A stretch of 64,000 nt of DNA from Tenodera sinensis. Taxonomy: Eukaryota > Arthropoda > Insecta > Mantodea > Mantidae. Below, one piece after another: positions 12,532-23,639 of the stretch. The DNA lies in assembly GCA_030765045.1 (NCBI GenBank), contig CM060964.1, forward strand, positions 136,860,948 through 136,924,947, written 5' to 3'. Position numbers and translations under genes: made by a program. The notes below the pieces were generated by a model that worked only from the letters and a program-made list of their open reading frames with translations, had not been told where the DNA came from and ran no database searches. Each line of letters opens with the position of its first letter. Position 1 is the stretch's first letter.

Positions 12532-13096
12532 TACAGGATGGAGGGTAATGCTTCGGCCATACATTTACCAGGGATTCTACTTGATGAGTGTAACAAATAT
12601 GTACAATACAATTATTGTCAATAAAGAACTGTTTCGCCGAAAAAGAAGAAAAAGAATTTGAGTCAAATATTTGGAGCTTCTTGACGAATGGATATAAATG
12701 GTTTATTATTTCACAAACCGTCGCATAAACATTGTGTGAACAATGCTGTATTGTATTTCTACCTTAATTCGAATGAATTTAGTCATAATTTAATGTTAAC
12801 GTAACGTTGCCAAATCTCTCTCAGAAATTAAACTTTGCATGATATTTTAACATTAACTTGGGACTAAACTCAATCGAATTAAGTTAGAAATGCATTACAG
12901 CATTTTTCACACAATGCTTGCGCGACGTTAGTGAAATAATAAACCATTTATACCCATTCGCCAGCAAGCTAGATGGCTCCAAATATTTGACTGTTTTCGG
13001 CGAAACGGTTCTTTGTTGACAATGATTGCATTGGACACATTTGTTGTACTCATCTTGTAGAATCCCTGGTTAACGTATGGCCAAATTCACCCGATA
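12532..13096. mobile_element. Near-palindromic foldback MITE (mariner-type end)
   Basis: About 565 bp made of two inverted arms of roughly 250-270 bp (centre near 12810) that match over most of their length: for example CCAGGGATTCTAC at left and its complement GTAGAATCCCTGG at right, GTTTCGCCGAAAA against TTTTCGGCGAAAC, and AAATGGTTTATTATTTCAC against its complement. The outer end TATACAGGATGG resembles mariner-type MITE termini with a TA target; the right outer end is more diverged, so the boundary is good to about 5-10 bp. No coding capacity. A second copy is cut by the window start. Confidence 0.75.
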
Positions 13097-13711
13097 TATT
13101 AATTTTAATACTACATAGGCAGTATGACGGTGCACACTTCTGCTACATGAAATTATAATTAGGACGGAAGAGTTAGAGATTTAAGTTTGTGGTACTTCCT
13201 CTACGAGCTTTGCCAGTTATAAGAATTGAGGAAAACCATAGATTCTTCATGATACTGCTTATAAGGGTAACATACAATGCACATATAAATGTTTAAATAA
13301 GTATATTAATGCTTAGTTATGCGTGTGTATTTCGTGTTGTTTACTCGTTTAACATCTTTGAAATTCTCAAAGTATTCAAATGTTTCAACAACTGATGAAC
13401 CAAGATATCCATAGTGTTTTCCAGTGTCTAGAAGTTAATCTAGTGTGGCACATGGCTGCACATAGCATATTTTTAATCTATCAATAATATAATTGTCCTT
13501 TCCTTTTGCCGTTTGCCTTATTACTTCGCTACTTTTGTAAGTATTCCTCTAGCTCGCGACACAGCGAAAGAAACAAACTACAATTACATCTTCCAATTCA
13601 TCAGGGACACGAGGGTAACATCTGTCATAGGCTTTAATGCTTCGTATTTATTAGTAGAGAGATTAACATGGCACATCCTCATAAGATGACTTAATGACGA
13701 CTGTCAAAGAA
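13097..13711. other. No recognisable gene or element
   Basis: AT-rich, no frame or motif of note. It may include 5' parts of the LINE that starts to be recognisable at 13712. Confidence 0.35.
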
Positions 13712-15130
13712 GTTTGAACATTTTAAAAGTTCTAGCGGCGCACAACGGGAAGCGGATTACCATGCATTATTGTCCAGTTATGAAACCTTCATCCGCCTTA
13801 AATTGGAATATGAACTCATAATCTATAATAGTGCCAGATCATCGACCAAACAGATGCTTAATTCAGTACAGGCTTCAGCACTTTGGATAGCATGAAGTGC
13901 TTACCGCACCACACCAGTAGAGAGCATGCTTATAGAAACCGATGAAGCTCCACTTGAAATTCGTAGGCAACAACTTTGCATCACCTACGCTGTCAAAGTA
14001 GCAGCCATCCCGAAATCCAGAATCAACTCAATTATTTTTTCGAATCCTCTTCGTAACTGTTTCTCTCCACAACTCCATTCTTTACCATTCCACGCAACAG
14101 TAAGAAGATACCTCAAAGAAATGAATACTACATTTCTCTGCACATCCTGAAGACAACGCAAATTCGGCTACCTACCCTGGAGGAAAATATTACCTACCAT
14201 TGACATGGATCTAAGCGAACACAACAAAGAAAGCACCAACTCACTGATCTACAAACAGTTATTTAAAGAAAAACTCGAAAAAAAGAAAGAAAAAAATCCT
14301 CCATTTATACCGATAGCTCCAAAACCGAACAAGGAAACGGCTGTGCTATTGTATGCAATTAAGACACACGGCCTTTCCACCACATTTTTCAAAAGAGGAA
14401 AGAGCATCACACTTTTGTAGATACCATCACATAATAATATAACCGGAAATGAACAAACAGATAACGCACCAAAAGGGGCAACGGAATTAAATGCATCAGA
14501 AACAATATTGAAATTCCTTACAGCCACGCAGTTACATACTTTAAGAAACAAATACATAAGCAATGGCGAACCTCTTGGATGGAAAACTCAATAAGTCAAC
14601 TCCATGAAGTGTGTGGAACTTCATTTCTCAATTATCCGACAAAGAACCTCCAGTGGTGAAACCTATACTGCTCGCAAAGGTTAAGGCATGTGAACGCTGG
14701 CCAATGCTCAAGTGGAGCGCTGTTGCCAAGCGTAGTGCGTGTATCGGCAGATGTTCTGGACATAAGAGCGTGTACCACATTCGGCAGCGCTGGTAGGAGG
14801 GGCAAGCTTGGGATTCACTGGAGTCTACAGTACGGCCCGCCTCCATATGCCTTTAACTTTCGCGAACATTATAACTGTAATTTCACGACTGCGACTCGGA
14901 CATACCAAGCTGATACATCTGTATCTTTTGCCCAAAAGCTCTCCTCCAGTGTGCGACATACGCCAAACAACTATAACAGTACTTTACTGATTGTCACCTG
15001 CCCAAAATTCGAAGTTCAGCGCAAACAATACGTTATCCCTAAAAGTATTCCTGCAGCACTGAATGACACCTCTCTCATACACAGTGTGATTAAATTTCTA
15101 AAGTATTGTAACCTTTATCACTGTATTTAA
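13712..15130 (+). pseudogene. I-type LINE ORF2, 3' half (RT thumb, RNase H, C terminus), broken
   Basis: 5'-truncated non-LTR retrotransposon. Readable blocks in order: RT C-terminal region (LNILKVLAAHNGK; LEYELIIYNSARSS; TPVESMLIETDEAPLEIRRQ), RNase H start (FIYTDSSKTEQGNGCAIV, where active enzymes have YTDGSK), the tether GNEQTDNAPKGATELNA, and the ORF2 C terminus with RLRLGHTKLIHLYLLPKSSP, then a CPKF motif and a terminal VIKFLKYCNLYHCI. This order (RT, RNase H, 'RLRIGHT' block, 'FLK...LY') is typical of I-clade insect LINEs. Several frameshifts and stops occur, and a MITE at 14666-14871 splits the 'VISRLRLGHT' block. The following 3' UTR is AT-rich with repeated AATACTAATAAT motifs. Confidence 0.8.
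14666..14871 (+). mobile_element. TA-flanked MITE, copy A
   Basis: 206 bp with inverted ends TACTGCTCGC.AAGGTTAAGGCAT and complement of CGCGAACATTA, flanked by TA at 14664-14665 and 14872-14873. Removing the element plus one TA rejoins the interrupted LINE reading frame, which fixes the boundaries. It shares over 80% of its sequence by eye with copies at 16899-17116 and 60716-60944. The Tc1/mariner affiliation is inferred from the TA target. Confidence 0.85.
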
Positions 15131-15245
15131 CTATTCTTAAGACTTGTAAATTTGCTTGTCAACGGTGTATTAGATATAATAGTAATACTAATAATTAAAA
15201 ATGCTAATACTAATAATAAAAAATGCTAAAACTTAAAAAAAACGT

Positions 15246-15372
15246 ACCGCCACCGCCACCGCTGCTACTGCTACTACTGCTGCTCCTGCCACTCCTACCA
15301 CCAGGACCACGACCACCGCCGCCACCGCCGCCGCCGCCACCGCCACCACCATCATCATAATAATAGTAATAC
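15246..15372. repeat. Imperfect CCACCG/GCTACT trinucleotide repeat
   Basis: Compound low-complexity tract of CCG, CCA and TGC/TAC triplets ending in ATCATCATAATAATA, just downstream of the LINE 3' UTR. Confidence 0.9.
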
Positions 15373-16244
15373 TATTACATAACTTGTCTTATGAAAGGGG
15401 GCTGCTAATTACTTTGTGGCTAACTTAACCTCTATAATGTAATTTTGTGTTGGCACTTAAAATAGCTTCAACGGAATTCATGTTGACACTGCACCCAAAT
15501 ATTGAATCTATTTCATTAAGTGTACTATGTAAACAATTACCTTCAGTCTGCGGATTGTGGAAGCGGTTAAACTGAGATTGCGATATCAACACGGTAACTT
15601 TACTATGGAAAAGTGAATGCCTACTTAGTAGGCGCACTCTCCTGTTAGGAATACAAAAGAATTTCATAGTCATAGGTTTTACACATGTGAGCTAAATTTT
15701 GATGAGTGAACTGGCATATCTGATCAGTATGCTACTACCTAGCGATATTTATGCCAAACAGAAAAGCGAAGAAGGGTTTCATTGCATGAGACGCCAGAGA
15801 GACAGCTAGAGTTATCTAACGTCTGCCGAGGTGTGCCGCCACCTAGTGGTATTCACGCAAGGGAGAGACATAAGATGACGGTAAGAGCCGCTGCATTCAC
15901 ACCCACATGTGTGCACGTCAGTGACTATTTTGGCCCATAAGAGAGTGACGTAATGCCAGCTACGCATGCGCAAAGGTTCCTAAAAACGTGCACAACTGGA
16001 AATGTGCTAGAGTCCATGATGACAAACTTCATGCAGTTTAGAGGAATAGCGCGCTAGACTTAAATGCGGTATGTTTTATATTACTGTATCTGTATAGCGT
16101 TCAATAGCACTTAAAGTAAAATTAACCAATAAGACCATAAAGTGTCCAAATCTGGGGTGCTCACGTGCTCTTGTACTCTTATACAACAGCCGCCGCTGAT
16201 AATATACCACTTGAATTACTCTTCAATAAATCGTTTATTGTGAT
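15373..16244. other. No recognisable gene or element
   Basis: Only short frames. The palindrome CAGCCGCCGCTG near 16187 could be a hAT-type end, but no partner was found. Confidence 0.35.
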
Positions 16245-16754
16245 TTACTGTTCATTGTGCTGCTTCTGATGAGGCATGATCGATTCTACATTTTCTAAGA
16301 AGATGAAAACGCTTGCTGTTCGATACATTCTTTTGGAAACTTGATGTTCACGCGCCCTTCTATGAAAAACATTTACGCAACTTATGCCAATCTCTTCCCA
16401 TTCACTTTCTCCTCCAAATAATATGCAAACATAAGAATATAGCTTACAGTTTGTTATACCTGCTGTGGGTCCTAGATACTCCCTGAAGCATTGGGACTGG
16501 AACGCTCTTATTTTGTTTCCATCCTTATGTACAATATTTATATCTGGTGTCTGTCTTTTATTCTTTAGGGCACATTTTTCCTCAACAGAAAGGGGTGATA
16601 ACGGTGTTTTAATACAATGGATAACAAAATCATTAATCTCACTAGTTATAAAGTGTGGCTGAAAGGCAGAGAATGTAGGAAAAACAGCAAAAACTTTGAA
16701 TACGCAGTATAATAGAATACCAAAACCAACACGCCTTATAATCCTCAGTCCCAC
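16245..16754 (-). pseudogene. hAT transposase N-terminal fragment with TTF-type zinc finger region
   Basis: An open frame of 169 codons whose middle part (about residues 48-140) reads as the N-terminal region of TTF/ZMYM-type hAT transposases: LSVEEKCALKNKRQTPDINI (family pattern 'LS.EEK.EIK..GRPTPDLNI'), then a DG.KIR.F block, YSYVCILFGGESEWEEIG (family 'F.CWPCLLFGG...W..TG') and FHRRAREHQVSKRM (family 'L....KKHE.S..H'). Expected cysteines are partly replaced and a disruption lies around ECLG/GITN. The catalytic RNase H-like domain is missing. The open frame is likely longer than the true homology at both ends. Confidence 0.65.
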
Positions 16755-16898
16755 ACTGCAGGAAGCCAGAATCTAGACTCCGAGAATGCCTAGAAGCATT
16801 AGAATCACGTGGCTTGAAGAGGGGCAATTGCATAGCAACACCTGGTAAGCCACTCCCTCGTGACAGCAAGTACGACTTTGGCGTTATCCAGACTCCTA

Positions 16899-17116
16899 TA
16901 CTGCTCGCAAAAGTTAAAGGCATGTGAACGCTGGCCAATGCTCAAGCAGAGCGCTGTTGCCAAGCGTAGTGCGTGTACCGGCAGAGAGTTTGTACATAAG
17001 GTTGTGTGAGTTGCATGTACCACATTCGGCAGCGCTGGTAGGAGGGGCAAGCGTAGGATTCGCTGGAGTCCGCAGTACGCCCCGCCTCCATATGCCTTTA
17101 AGTTTTGCGAAGATTA
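16899..17116 (+). mobile_element. TA-flanked MITE, copy B
   Basis: 218 bp, same family as copy A: left end TACTGCTCGCAAAAGTTAAA, right end complement TAATCTTCGCAAAACTTAAA, TA at 16897-16898 and 17117-17118. It contains a 12-bp stretch (TTGTGTGAGTTG) that copy A lacks. Confidence 0.85.
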
Positions 17117-17118
17117 TA

Positions 17119-17511
17119 AATTTGTACACTGTCATAAATCGCTTTAGGAGCGTACAAGTAACTTATTGACAACTTTTAGACACTCTTTTCATTCTTTTCA
17201 CATTCAACCTATGCCATACAATTTATTTGTATGTAGTTTTGGTTAATCTGAGACTGTCAGACACCCCTTCAGCTTCGCCACTGCTCTCGACATAGCATGG
17301 GCGTTCTTAATAAACTTTTCTCGTATAGGAACCGCATGCGTTGTTCGTCGTCAAGACACAATTGTGCGAGATCAACAATATTAGCTAATCTAGCCATAAC
17401 ACTGAGGCACAATTTACGCTTACGAAGTTTATTTACTGAATGACGGGAACTGAACAGTACATACATTTTTACAATAAATGGCAGATTCTATGCTTCTAAC
17501 AATTAACATTG
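17119..17511. other. Unassigned; short minus-strand frame
   Basis: A 65-codon minus-strand frame (17269-17466) reads plausibly coding (MARLANIVDLAQLCLDDEQ) but I do not recognise it. Immediately downstream on that strand CAGTGGCGAAGC looks like a hAT end; no partner seen. Confidence 0.3.
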
Positions 17512-17684
17512 TGACAATAGTCGTACAACAATATACATACGAGAAGGGGGGCGGTCCCCCGGGGCGATTGTGTGTGTGCGCAATAACAACAAAAGGGGCC
17601 GAGAAGCTTTTGGTAGAATCTCGCCGAGTCATTGCGCACGTGTGCATGGAAACATCTCGAAAAGTCACGTGACAGCGGCTCCAG

Positions 17685-17693
17685 TATAAATAG
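17685..17693 (+). promoter_or_regulatory. TATA box of the LTR
   Basis: TATAAATAG, 20-30 bp upstream of GCAGTGAGACAGTAAG, where transcription would be expected to start. Confidence 0.55.
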
Positions 17694-17979
17694 GACAGCG
17701 CGAGCAGTGAGACAGTAAGTTTTAGTTTTGAGTCAGTTTGAGTTGAGTTGCTTAGTTGTGTAAGTTCTCGTGTACAGTTAGTTTTTAGTTACGAGAGTGA
17801 GTCGGTCAGCCTGCCAGTGAGTACGTATGTGTCGTCGAGGGAATGTATCGTAATAGTCAAGGTATAAGAGGCAGAGAAACCGGAGAAAGACATTGAAAGA
17901 TTGAGAAAGACTATCAGAAGAACAATTGTGATAGCAGAACGGCCCATAAATTGTGCATTTGTAGTAACATTTAGAAGAC

Positions 17980-17985
17980 ATTAAA
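17980..17985 (+). promoter_or_regulatory. Polyadenylation signal of the LTR
   Basis: ATTAAA, a common variant of AATAAA, placed near the 3' end of the putative LTR. Confidence 0.4.
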
Positions 17986-18030
17986 GTGATAGGAAAGTAA
18001 CCGGACTTTGGATTTTGCTGTTTTGTTACA

Positions 18031-18468
18031 ATATCATCGGCAAGACATTTCTTGGGCATTGGTGCAGGAGTTGTCAGAAAATGGCTCTGCAACTGTCGAG
18101 GTTAGCTGCACTGCTATTCTTGGACAACTTTGGCAGGTTCCGTCAGCTCTCGTTTAAGTATGTCCGGTATTGGACTTAGAGAAGGCTTTTTACTCCCCGG
18201 AGCGTAAAATAAAGAGTATCTCCGAGGCTTTATCTTGAACTAGAATAATTGTGTGTTTCTTACCTCTTTTGTTTTGTGTGATGTCTTGGGTAGATCCTCC
18301 TTTTCAGGAACCTCATGGTGACTTTCAGAGATTATGGCTTGGAAGAACTTTTCATACTGCTCAAGTCGCTGCACCTGCAGTGGAGAAAAATATACACGCA
18401 CTATAATATCGGTATGAATGAATCAAGTGGTACTTCATGACACTAAATCTGAATGTCATTAGCACCCT
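18031..18468. other. Unassigned
   Basis: Sequence 3' of the LTR. A short frame MALQLSRLAALLFLDNFGRF starts at 18081 but is too short to assign; it could be leader/gag remnant or chance. Confidence 0.3.
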
Positions 18469-19070
18469 TCATAAAAGTAAACAAGACACAAACCAACGGT
18501 ACACAAAAAACAATTCACTAAAATAGCATGGTGCATAATAAGGGATTTCTTGAACACGATATGGATTTTCAGAGGCCCAGTAACGACTGGTATGAGTCTT
18601 GGCACGATCATTTAGGTGGAACCACGCCTCATCGGAAGCAGAGAACAGAGCAGAAGCTGTGGACCAATTAAACCGGCATTCACTGATGCAAGAAACCATT
18701 CACAATAAGTAATTCGTGATACTGGGTCACCTTGTTTTAGTTGTACACTTGTGCACTTACATAGTTTTCGTTTTAAGAATTTAGTTGCTTTATGTGCAGA
18801 AGACTCTGAAATTTCTACCTGTTGTGCTAACTTTGGGATGCATTTGGTTGGTGAACGTTCAGAACATTCGCTTATTTCGCCTAATTTTTCCTGTGTTAAA
18901 ACTGTACATTTAGGCTTTCGTTTCTTGTTTGCCATAGAACCAGTGGTTTTGAATTTCTTCACAGGCTCGTGAATTGTAAATCTGGAAGGAGGTACTTCAC
19001 CAGAGAACGTTTGGATATACGCTGTGCAAACACGGGTTGGTAATTCCCATTTATAATAACTTTCACACAC
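18469..19070 (-). pseudogene. Tc1/mariner-type transposase, 5' two thirds, broken
   Basis: Minus-strand transposase with the bipartite helix-turn-helix and the start of the DDE domain. Blocks in order: CTAYIQTFSGEVPPSRFTIH, VKKFKTTGSMANKKRKPKC, a second helix-turn-helix KLAQQVEISESSAHKATKFL, then RITYCEWFLASVNAG and, in another frame, SDEAWFHLNDRAKTHTSRYW-ASENPY. The last block is the first catalytic Asp region (family 'FSDEAWFHLSGYVN.QN.R.W..ENPH'). A frameshift falls between the two ORFs near 18650 and the sequence stops soon after, so the second and third acidic residues are missing. Confidence 0.8.
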
Positions 19071-19629
19071 GAAAGTGTATTACTCTGGAGTGAAGCACCT
19101 GTTCATGTTGGTGTCGAGTGGAGTGCACACCGCTAGCCCGCGCGCACAATGGTGGCCGGTAGCAGGGAGATCCAGCAAGGTCGCGGGAGAGGTAAAACAC
19201 CATGTACTCCATTAGGTTTTAAATGAAGAACGCTGTAGTTCAGAAGCTATTCTGAAATAATTGTGCACACTCGTGTTTGTGGCACTAAATAATAAGTGGA
19301 ACGCTGCTAGAAGCGTGGAATAAACTGGTCAAAGATTATGATAAAGCATTTAAATGTCCGCGCTAGACTCCAATTAGCCCAGACAACAAAGAACCAAAAC
19401 CGCCAAATGATTCAAACTGTTGTCTTATAATGATGTTTTGGCCATAACACATTAAGTTATCTAAATTTTACTGCACACATTCTCTTACTGAGTAATGGAG
19501 TTCATTTCACCGTCAATTTTCAACGAAATAGTATCCAAAGTGTGAATATGCATACATAACGGCAGAAGTGGGATTTCAGGCGCTTATGGCGACCTCTATC
19601 GACTCCACCATGCGCTGGGTGCTTTCCAT
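19071..19629. other. No recognisable gene or element
   Basis: No supported frame. It includes the left target duplication (TTTCCAT, 19623-19629) of the adjacent foldback element. Confidence 0.4.
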
Positions 19630-20390
19630 CAGGACCTCCTAAATACCGGACCTGTGATTCAAGATGGCGGCCTATGTGGTGGGAACTACTTATAAACAAC
19701 TCGCCTACAGGCTACGATTTCAACGCAGTAAAATAAAAATGTTGTGTAATAACCCGCCTATTTTGTGAATATGGGCTGTTTTAAACACAAAAACACTGTC
19801 TTAAACATAATCTCAGGTAAACAAAAAGGATGACATTTAATATTAAACGATAACCCATGGGCAATGAAATATATAACCTTAAATATCATTCATGCAATCT
19901 ACAGGTTTACATGCCATTATGTAACTGCATTACACACTCAAATTACAAAGAAGATAGACAAAACTGCAAGCAGCATGTTACTTAAATAAAACAGAAGTGT
20001 TGACATTGAGTTGACTCAATTATTAATCATTGTTTACACTGTTTGTCACACTTGTACAATGTACATAATGTTATATACCTACACAAAACATACTATACTG
20101 GATGGATGATATACAAATGCTGCCATTTAGAATAATTAGCTACCTACTAAATTCAAAAGCTTTAGGGTGGAAATTTGCTTTTACTATTACTGAAAACTTT
20201 TGATTACTCAGTTTGCAACAACATATTACTCAGCACTTCATGACACTTTATTTTACAGGAGGAATCCACAAAAGCAGATGAAATATTAAAAATAATAACC
20301 GTAAAACAGCACTGTAAATGAAATACATATATGAAATACGTAACCTTAAATCAGCATTGTAAAGCAACTTTGGGTAATTATTTATAAAAT

Positions 20391-21076
20391 CGGCCGCTCG
20401 AGAAAACGAATGAAACAGTGCAATGGATGCAGTTTTTATTGCTAATTACGATTTTGAAAGTTTCATCATGCGCTTAAGCTTGGTTTTTGATTTATGAGCA
20501 AATTTCATATGTGCTATGCAGTGGTTTTATTTCGCGTATGTGGCGGATATTTAGCAAATAAATGTTTATAAACGAGTATAATATATGCTAGAATGATTGA
20601 TTAATGTATTTACGTTGAAATTGTTATTGCTGATTACGGTTTTAAAAGTTTTATTTGCCGGTCAAGCTTCGTTTTCGTTTTTCCTGTGCTAGGTTAGGTT
20701 TAGTGTATGTATATGAGTGTAGTAACAGGGTCCTATGTTATCGAAATTTTGCCCGTTAGGTTAGGTTAGTGTATGTATATGAGTGGGGTGACAGGGTCCT
20801 GTGTTATCGAAATATTTACAATTTGGGCAGTGTTTATGCAATCATTTCAACGTAAATGCATTAATAAATCATTCTAGTATATATTATAGTCGTTTATACA
20901 CATTTATTAGCTAAATATCCGCCGCATAAGCGAAATAAAACCACTGCATCGCACGTACGAAATTTGCTCATAAATAAAAAACGAAGCTTGAGCGCACAAT
21001 AAAACCTACAAAATCGTAATCAGTAATAAAAACTGCATCCATTGCACTAAGTTTCATTCGTTTTCTCGAGCGGCCG
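20391..21076. repeat. Central inverted repeat with about 220-bp loop
   Basis: Arms 20391-20622 and 20843-21076 match at roughly 90% by eye, from CGGCCGCTCGAGAAAACGAA at the outer edge to TTTACGTTGAAAT at the inner edge; weaker pairing continues about 40 bp outward. Part of the left arm (around 20440-20500) is also repeated directly at 20620-20680. Confidence 0.85.
20690..20813. repeat. Two-unit tandem repeat in the loop
   Basis: Units start with AGGTTAGGTT(T)AGTGTATG and end in GTTATCGAAAT, at about 20690-20746 and 20756-20813, with a few differences. Confidence 0.8.
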
Positions 21077-21874
21077 ATTTTGTAAACATTTTCCCAACTT
21101 TGCTATTGTCTACGGTTTTACATGCAGCAACATAACACATTTCTTCTAAACTACAGCTACACATTTAAATTACAAAGACAAAAGATAATGTATAAATACA
21201 AGCAGCATACTACTTATATAGGTAAAACTGTAGGAGAGCGGTGTCTCGAAATTATTGTCTTTCGCTATTCACCATGTTATATACACACCGATAACACACA
21301 TAACGCTGCAATTTATAGTAATTAAATAAAATTTACAAGCGTTACGTTTCAATTTACCTCTTGTTTTAACTGAAAGTTTCTGATTTTTAATTTGCATCCG
21401 GGAATGCAACAGTTACGGGGCATTGTGATGTTTTAGGTTAGATTGAGGTATGACTACATTAACGTACACTACTGGAACAGTTTTGCTTCAACAACCTCTC
21501 ACCACTGTAATCGTGACACAAATTGTATTTGCAAACATATAAATTAACCACACTATACGGCTAACGTAGCCATAGCCTTAGATGAAACACAATAAACATG
21601 AACACGTGGTTAAACACACGGCAGTTAACACGTTATTAGATTTATTCCCGTTTCCTATTCTGCCCAAATAAAAGTTTTTAAACACTCGCTTTGCTAATAT
21701 GAAGACAAACTTACATAGGAATTGTTATAAGAAACAATAACTCAAAGGCATGGAAAATAATACGAAGGATAGCGTGTGGAAACACCTCAGAAATCACCCC
21801 CACCAGCCGACGCCATTTTTGTACAACTTAGATGGCAGAGTCAGGTCCGTTAATCCAGAGGGTCCTGTTTCCAT

Positions 21875-23267
21875 GGCATTTCTTATTGCGACTTCGGCCA
21901 TTTTTTAAATTGATATTTCATTTAGTTTTCCTGGCACTTAACCACCTAGCTCAGTTTCCCCTGAGACTTCGCTTTGCTTTCACTGCCACTCTATTAATGT
22001 GAACTGGTTCTACTGTTCACTGTTACTTAACTTTGTTCTTACATTCAGTTTACTTTCTTCCGCGATATAGCGATGTGACGAAATACGCCCGACGTAGCCT
22101 CTTGTTCCGGACGGTTCACTCGTTGGGGTGTCCAATGGTTGCACGTCACCATAGTCGTCACAAACTAACTCGGAGAACAGGGCTCCCGCACCCCCGCAAG
22201 ACTGACACGCTTCGCGAGGGCATTAATCTACATAGCAGTTGGAATTTTCCAAAGGGCTCCAGAACGTTCGAGAAGGCGAACCTCTTAGAGTAGCGCTATC
22301 CAACGCGGCGTCCGTGATGTATTTTCCTGGCGCCCTTCGTAAGCAAACTTTTTCTCCTACGATTTCTTATATTAATTCAAATTTCAAGATAAAACTATTT
22401 CCTTGGAAATATCTTCCCAGTACACACCCATGAACTATGTTTTTGTACAGCTAAAGTGGAATTCCTTACTTCACTAACCAGTGCTTTCCCTTTTTCCTCT
22501 CAAAAGAAGGGTACTGTCCCTAAGGGTGGTTGTGATGGCGCCCGAGCCTCTTTAGGCATGAGTGAAACGTGCCCGAGCAGATAAGAAAGTTGGATAGCAC
22601 TATCCTAGAGAATCTGATTATTATCTGGCGATAGAGCTTATATGTTTACGCTGCGACTGCCCGGCGACGTCATTCCAATACTAGCCCTTAGCCGCTGCAT
22701 CACGTTATGTACCTTCTAAGTCTATGTTGGTTACAAGAAGAAAAAGCTTCCCGTTTATATCCAAGTATTCCAGTTGAAATAGATTTAAGTGTTTAAAAAA
22801 GTGTGTCTTTTCGTGCAATAAGCATCCCGCTCTCTGTTCTTCACCTCCGGAAGTCGGAATCCATCATTTGTAAGTTTTCCTTATCGTATGAATTCCTCGT
22901 GGAAATACCAAGGTACATGAATTCCAGATTGTGACTGTCACTATATCACAGTTATTATCATCATTATATTCGCACCTGTCACAACTTCAGTAAATGTTCA
23001 CAAACATTCACTTTTATCAACAGCACTTTAACACAGTAAAGCAGCGGGGAAGTGTACATTTACCAGGTATTATAAGAAACATACGCTGTTTTGCCTATTT
23101 GTAATACTTTTAACGGTTCTTTCTGCTATATTGTTGTTATATTGTTCGTCACCAATTAAACATATGTATTTGAGATTTTCTGAATTATAGAAAATTATTT
23201 TTTTACAATGTTCATTGTAGTGCTTTTTTTATAATAAGAAAAGAAGCAAAATCCATGCAACCGCAGT
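21875..23267. other. No recognisable gene or element
   Basis: Short frames only (largest 86 codons at 22033-22293), no motifs. Confidence 0.4.
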
Positions 23268-23425
23268 CAAATGATACCCCGTCATTATCCACGCGTGCCA
23301 TCACACCGATTATTTTACGTGGGCCCTCTCCGTCCTTTACCACAGGCACATTTGACTGCTGTTACCGAGACTCGAACTCACGACCTCAGGCTTTGAGTGC
23401 GTGGCCAGTGCACTACGTGCTGCCT
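23268..23425 (-). repeat. tRNA-derived SINE fragment
   Basis: Minus strand: A-box-like CGTAGTGCACTGG, then B-box-like GAGTTCGAGTCTC (complement of 23367-23379) at tRNA spacing, followed by a non-tRNA body (GGTAACAGCAGTCAAATG...). Confidence 0.45.
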
Positions 23426-23639
23426 TAACGATAATGGATACTCAAGCCAGCAGGCTGAAGGTGTTCCAGACCGCCTAATCTCAACCGGTTTCGAATTAGA
23501 GGAAGAACGGCATAAGTAGCAAAATAATTCGGGACTGAAAGGGTTAATATTTTTGTTAGTGTTATGGTTTATTATTGTTATATTATTTTCATCGTTATTA
23601 TCATCAAATGTTACTGTTATGCTGACTTCATTCATATAA

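Larger units (their letters stand above)
17512..18030 (+). mobile_element. Probable solo LTR (or 5' LTR), gypsy-like
   Basis: 519-bp block bounded by TGTGACAA and TTGTTACA, i.e. the short inverted TG...CA ends of an LTR. It has a TATA box (TATAAATAG, 17685-17693), AGTCAGTTTGAGTTGAGTTG-type sequence just downstream as in gypsy-like R regions, and ATTAAA at 17980-17985 some 45 bp before the end, consistent with U3-R-U5 order. No clear 4-5 bp target duplication (ACAT against ATAT) and no convincing primer binding site follow, so this could be a solo LTR with a decayed duplication or an LTR with the internal part lost. Confidence 0.5.
19630..21867. mobile_element. 2.2-kb non-coding foldback DNA element
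   Basis: Outer inverted ends CAGGACCTCC...CCGGACCTG (19630) and complement CAGGACCCTC...ACGGACCTG (ending 21867), directly flanked by TTTCCAT on both sides (19623-19629, 21868-21874). Just inside, AAGATGGCGGCC/AAAATGGCGTCGG also match in inverted orientation. The centre is a long inverted repeat (separate entry). No frame above about 70 codons, so it is non-autonomous. The CAG start suggests hAT or P type, but the 7-bp duplication does not match the usual 8 bp of hAT; superfamily left open. Confidence 0.7.

Noticed and set aside
14690..15130. 146-codon plus-strand frame as a new gene
   Set aside because: It begins inside the MITE and continues into the LINE C terminus; a chance fusion across the insertion boundary.
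20690..20780. GGTTAGGTTAG motifs as interstitial telomere sequence
   Set aside because: Only two to three repeats inside a transposon loop; too short to call telomeric.
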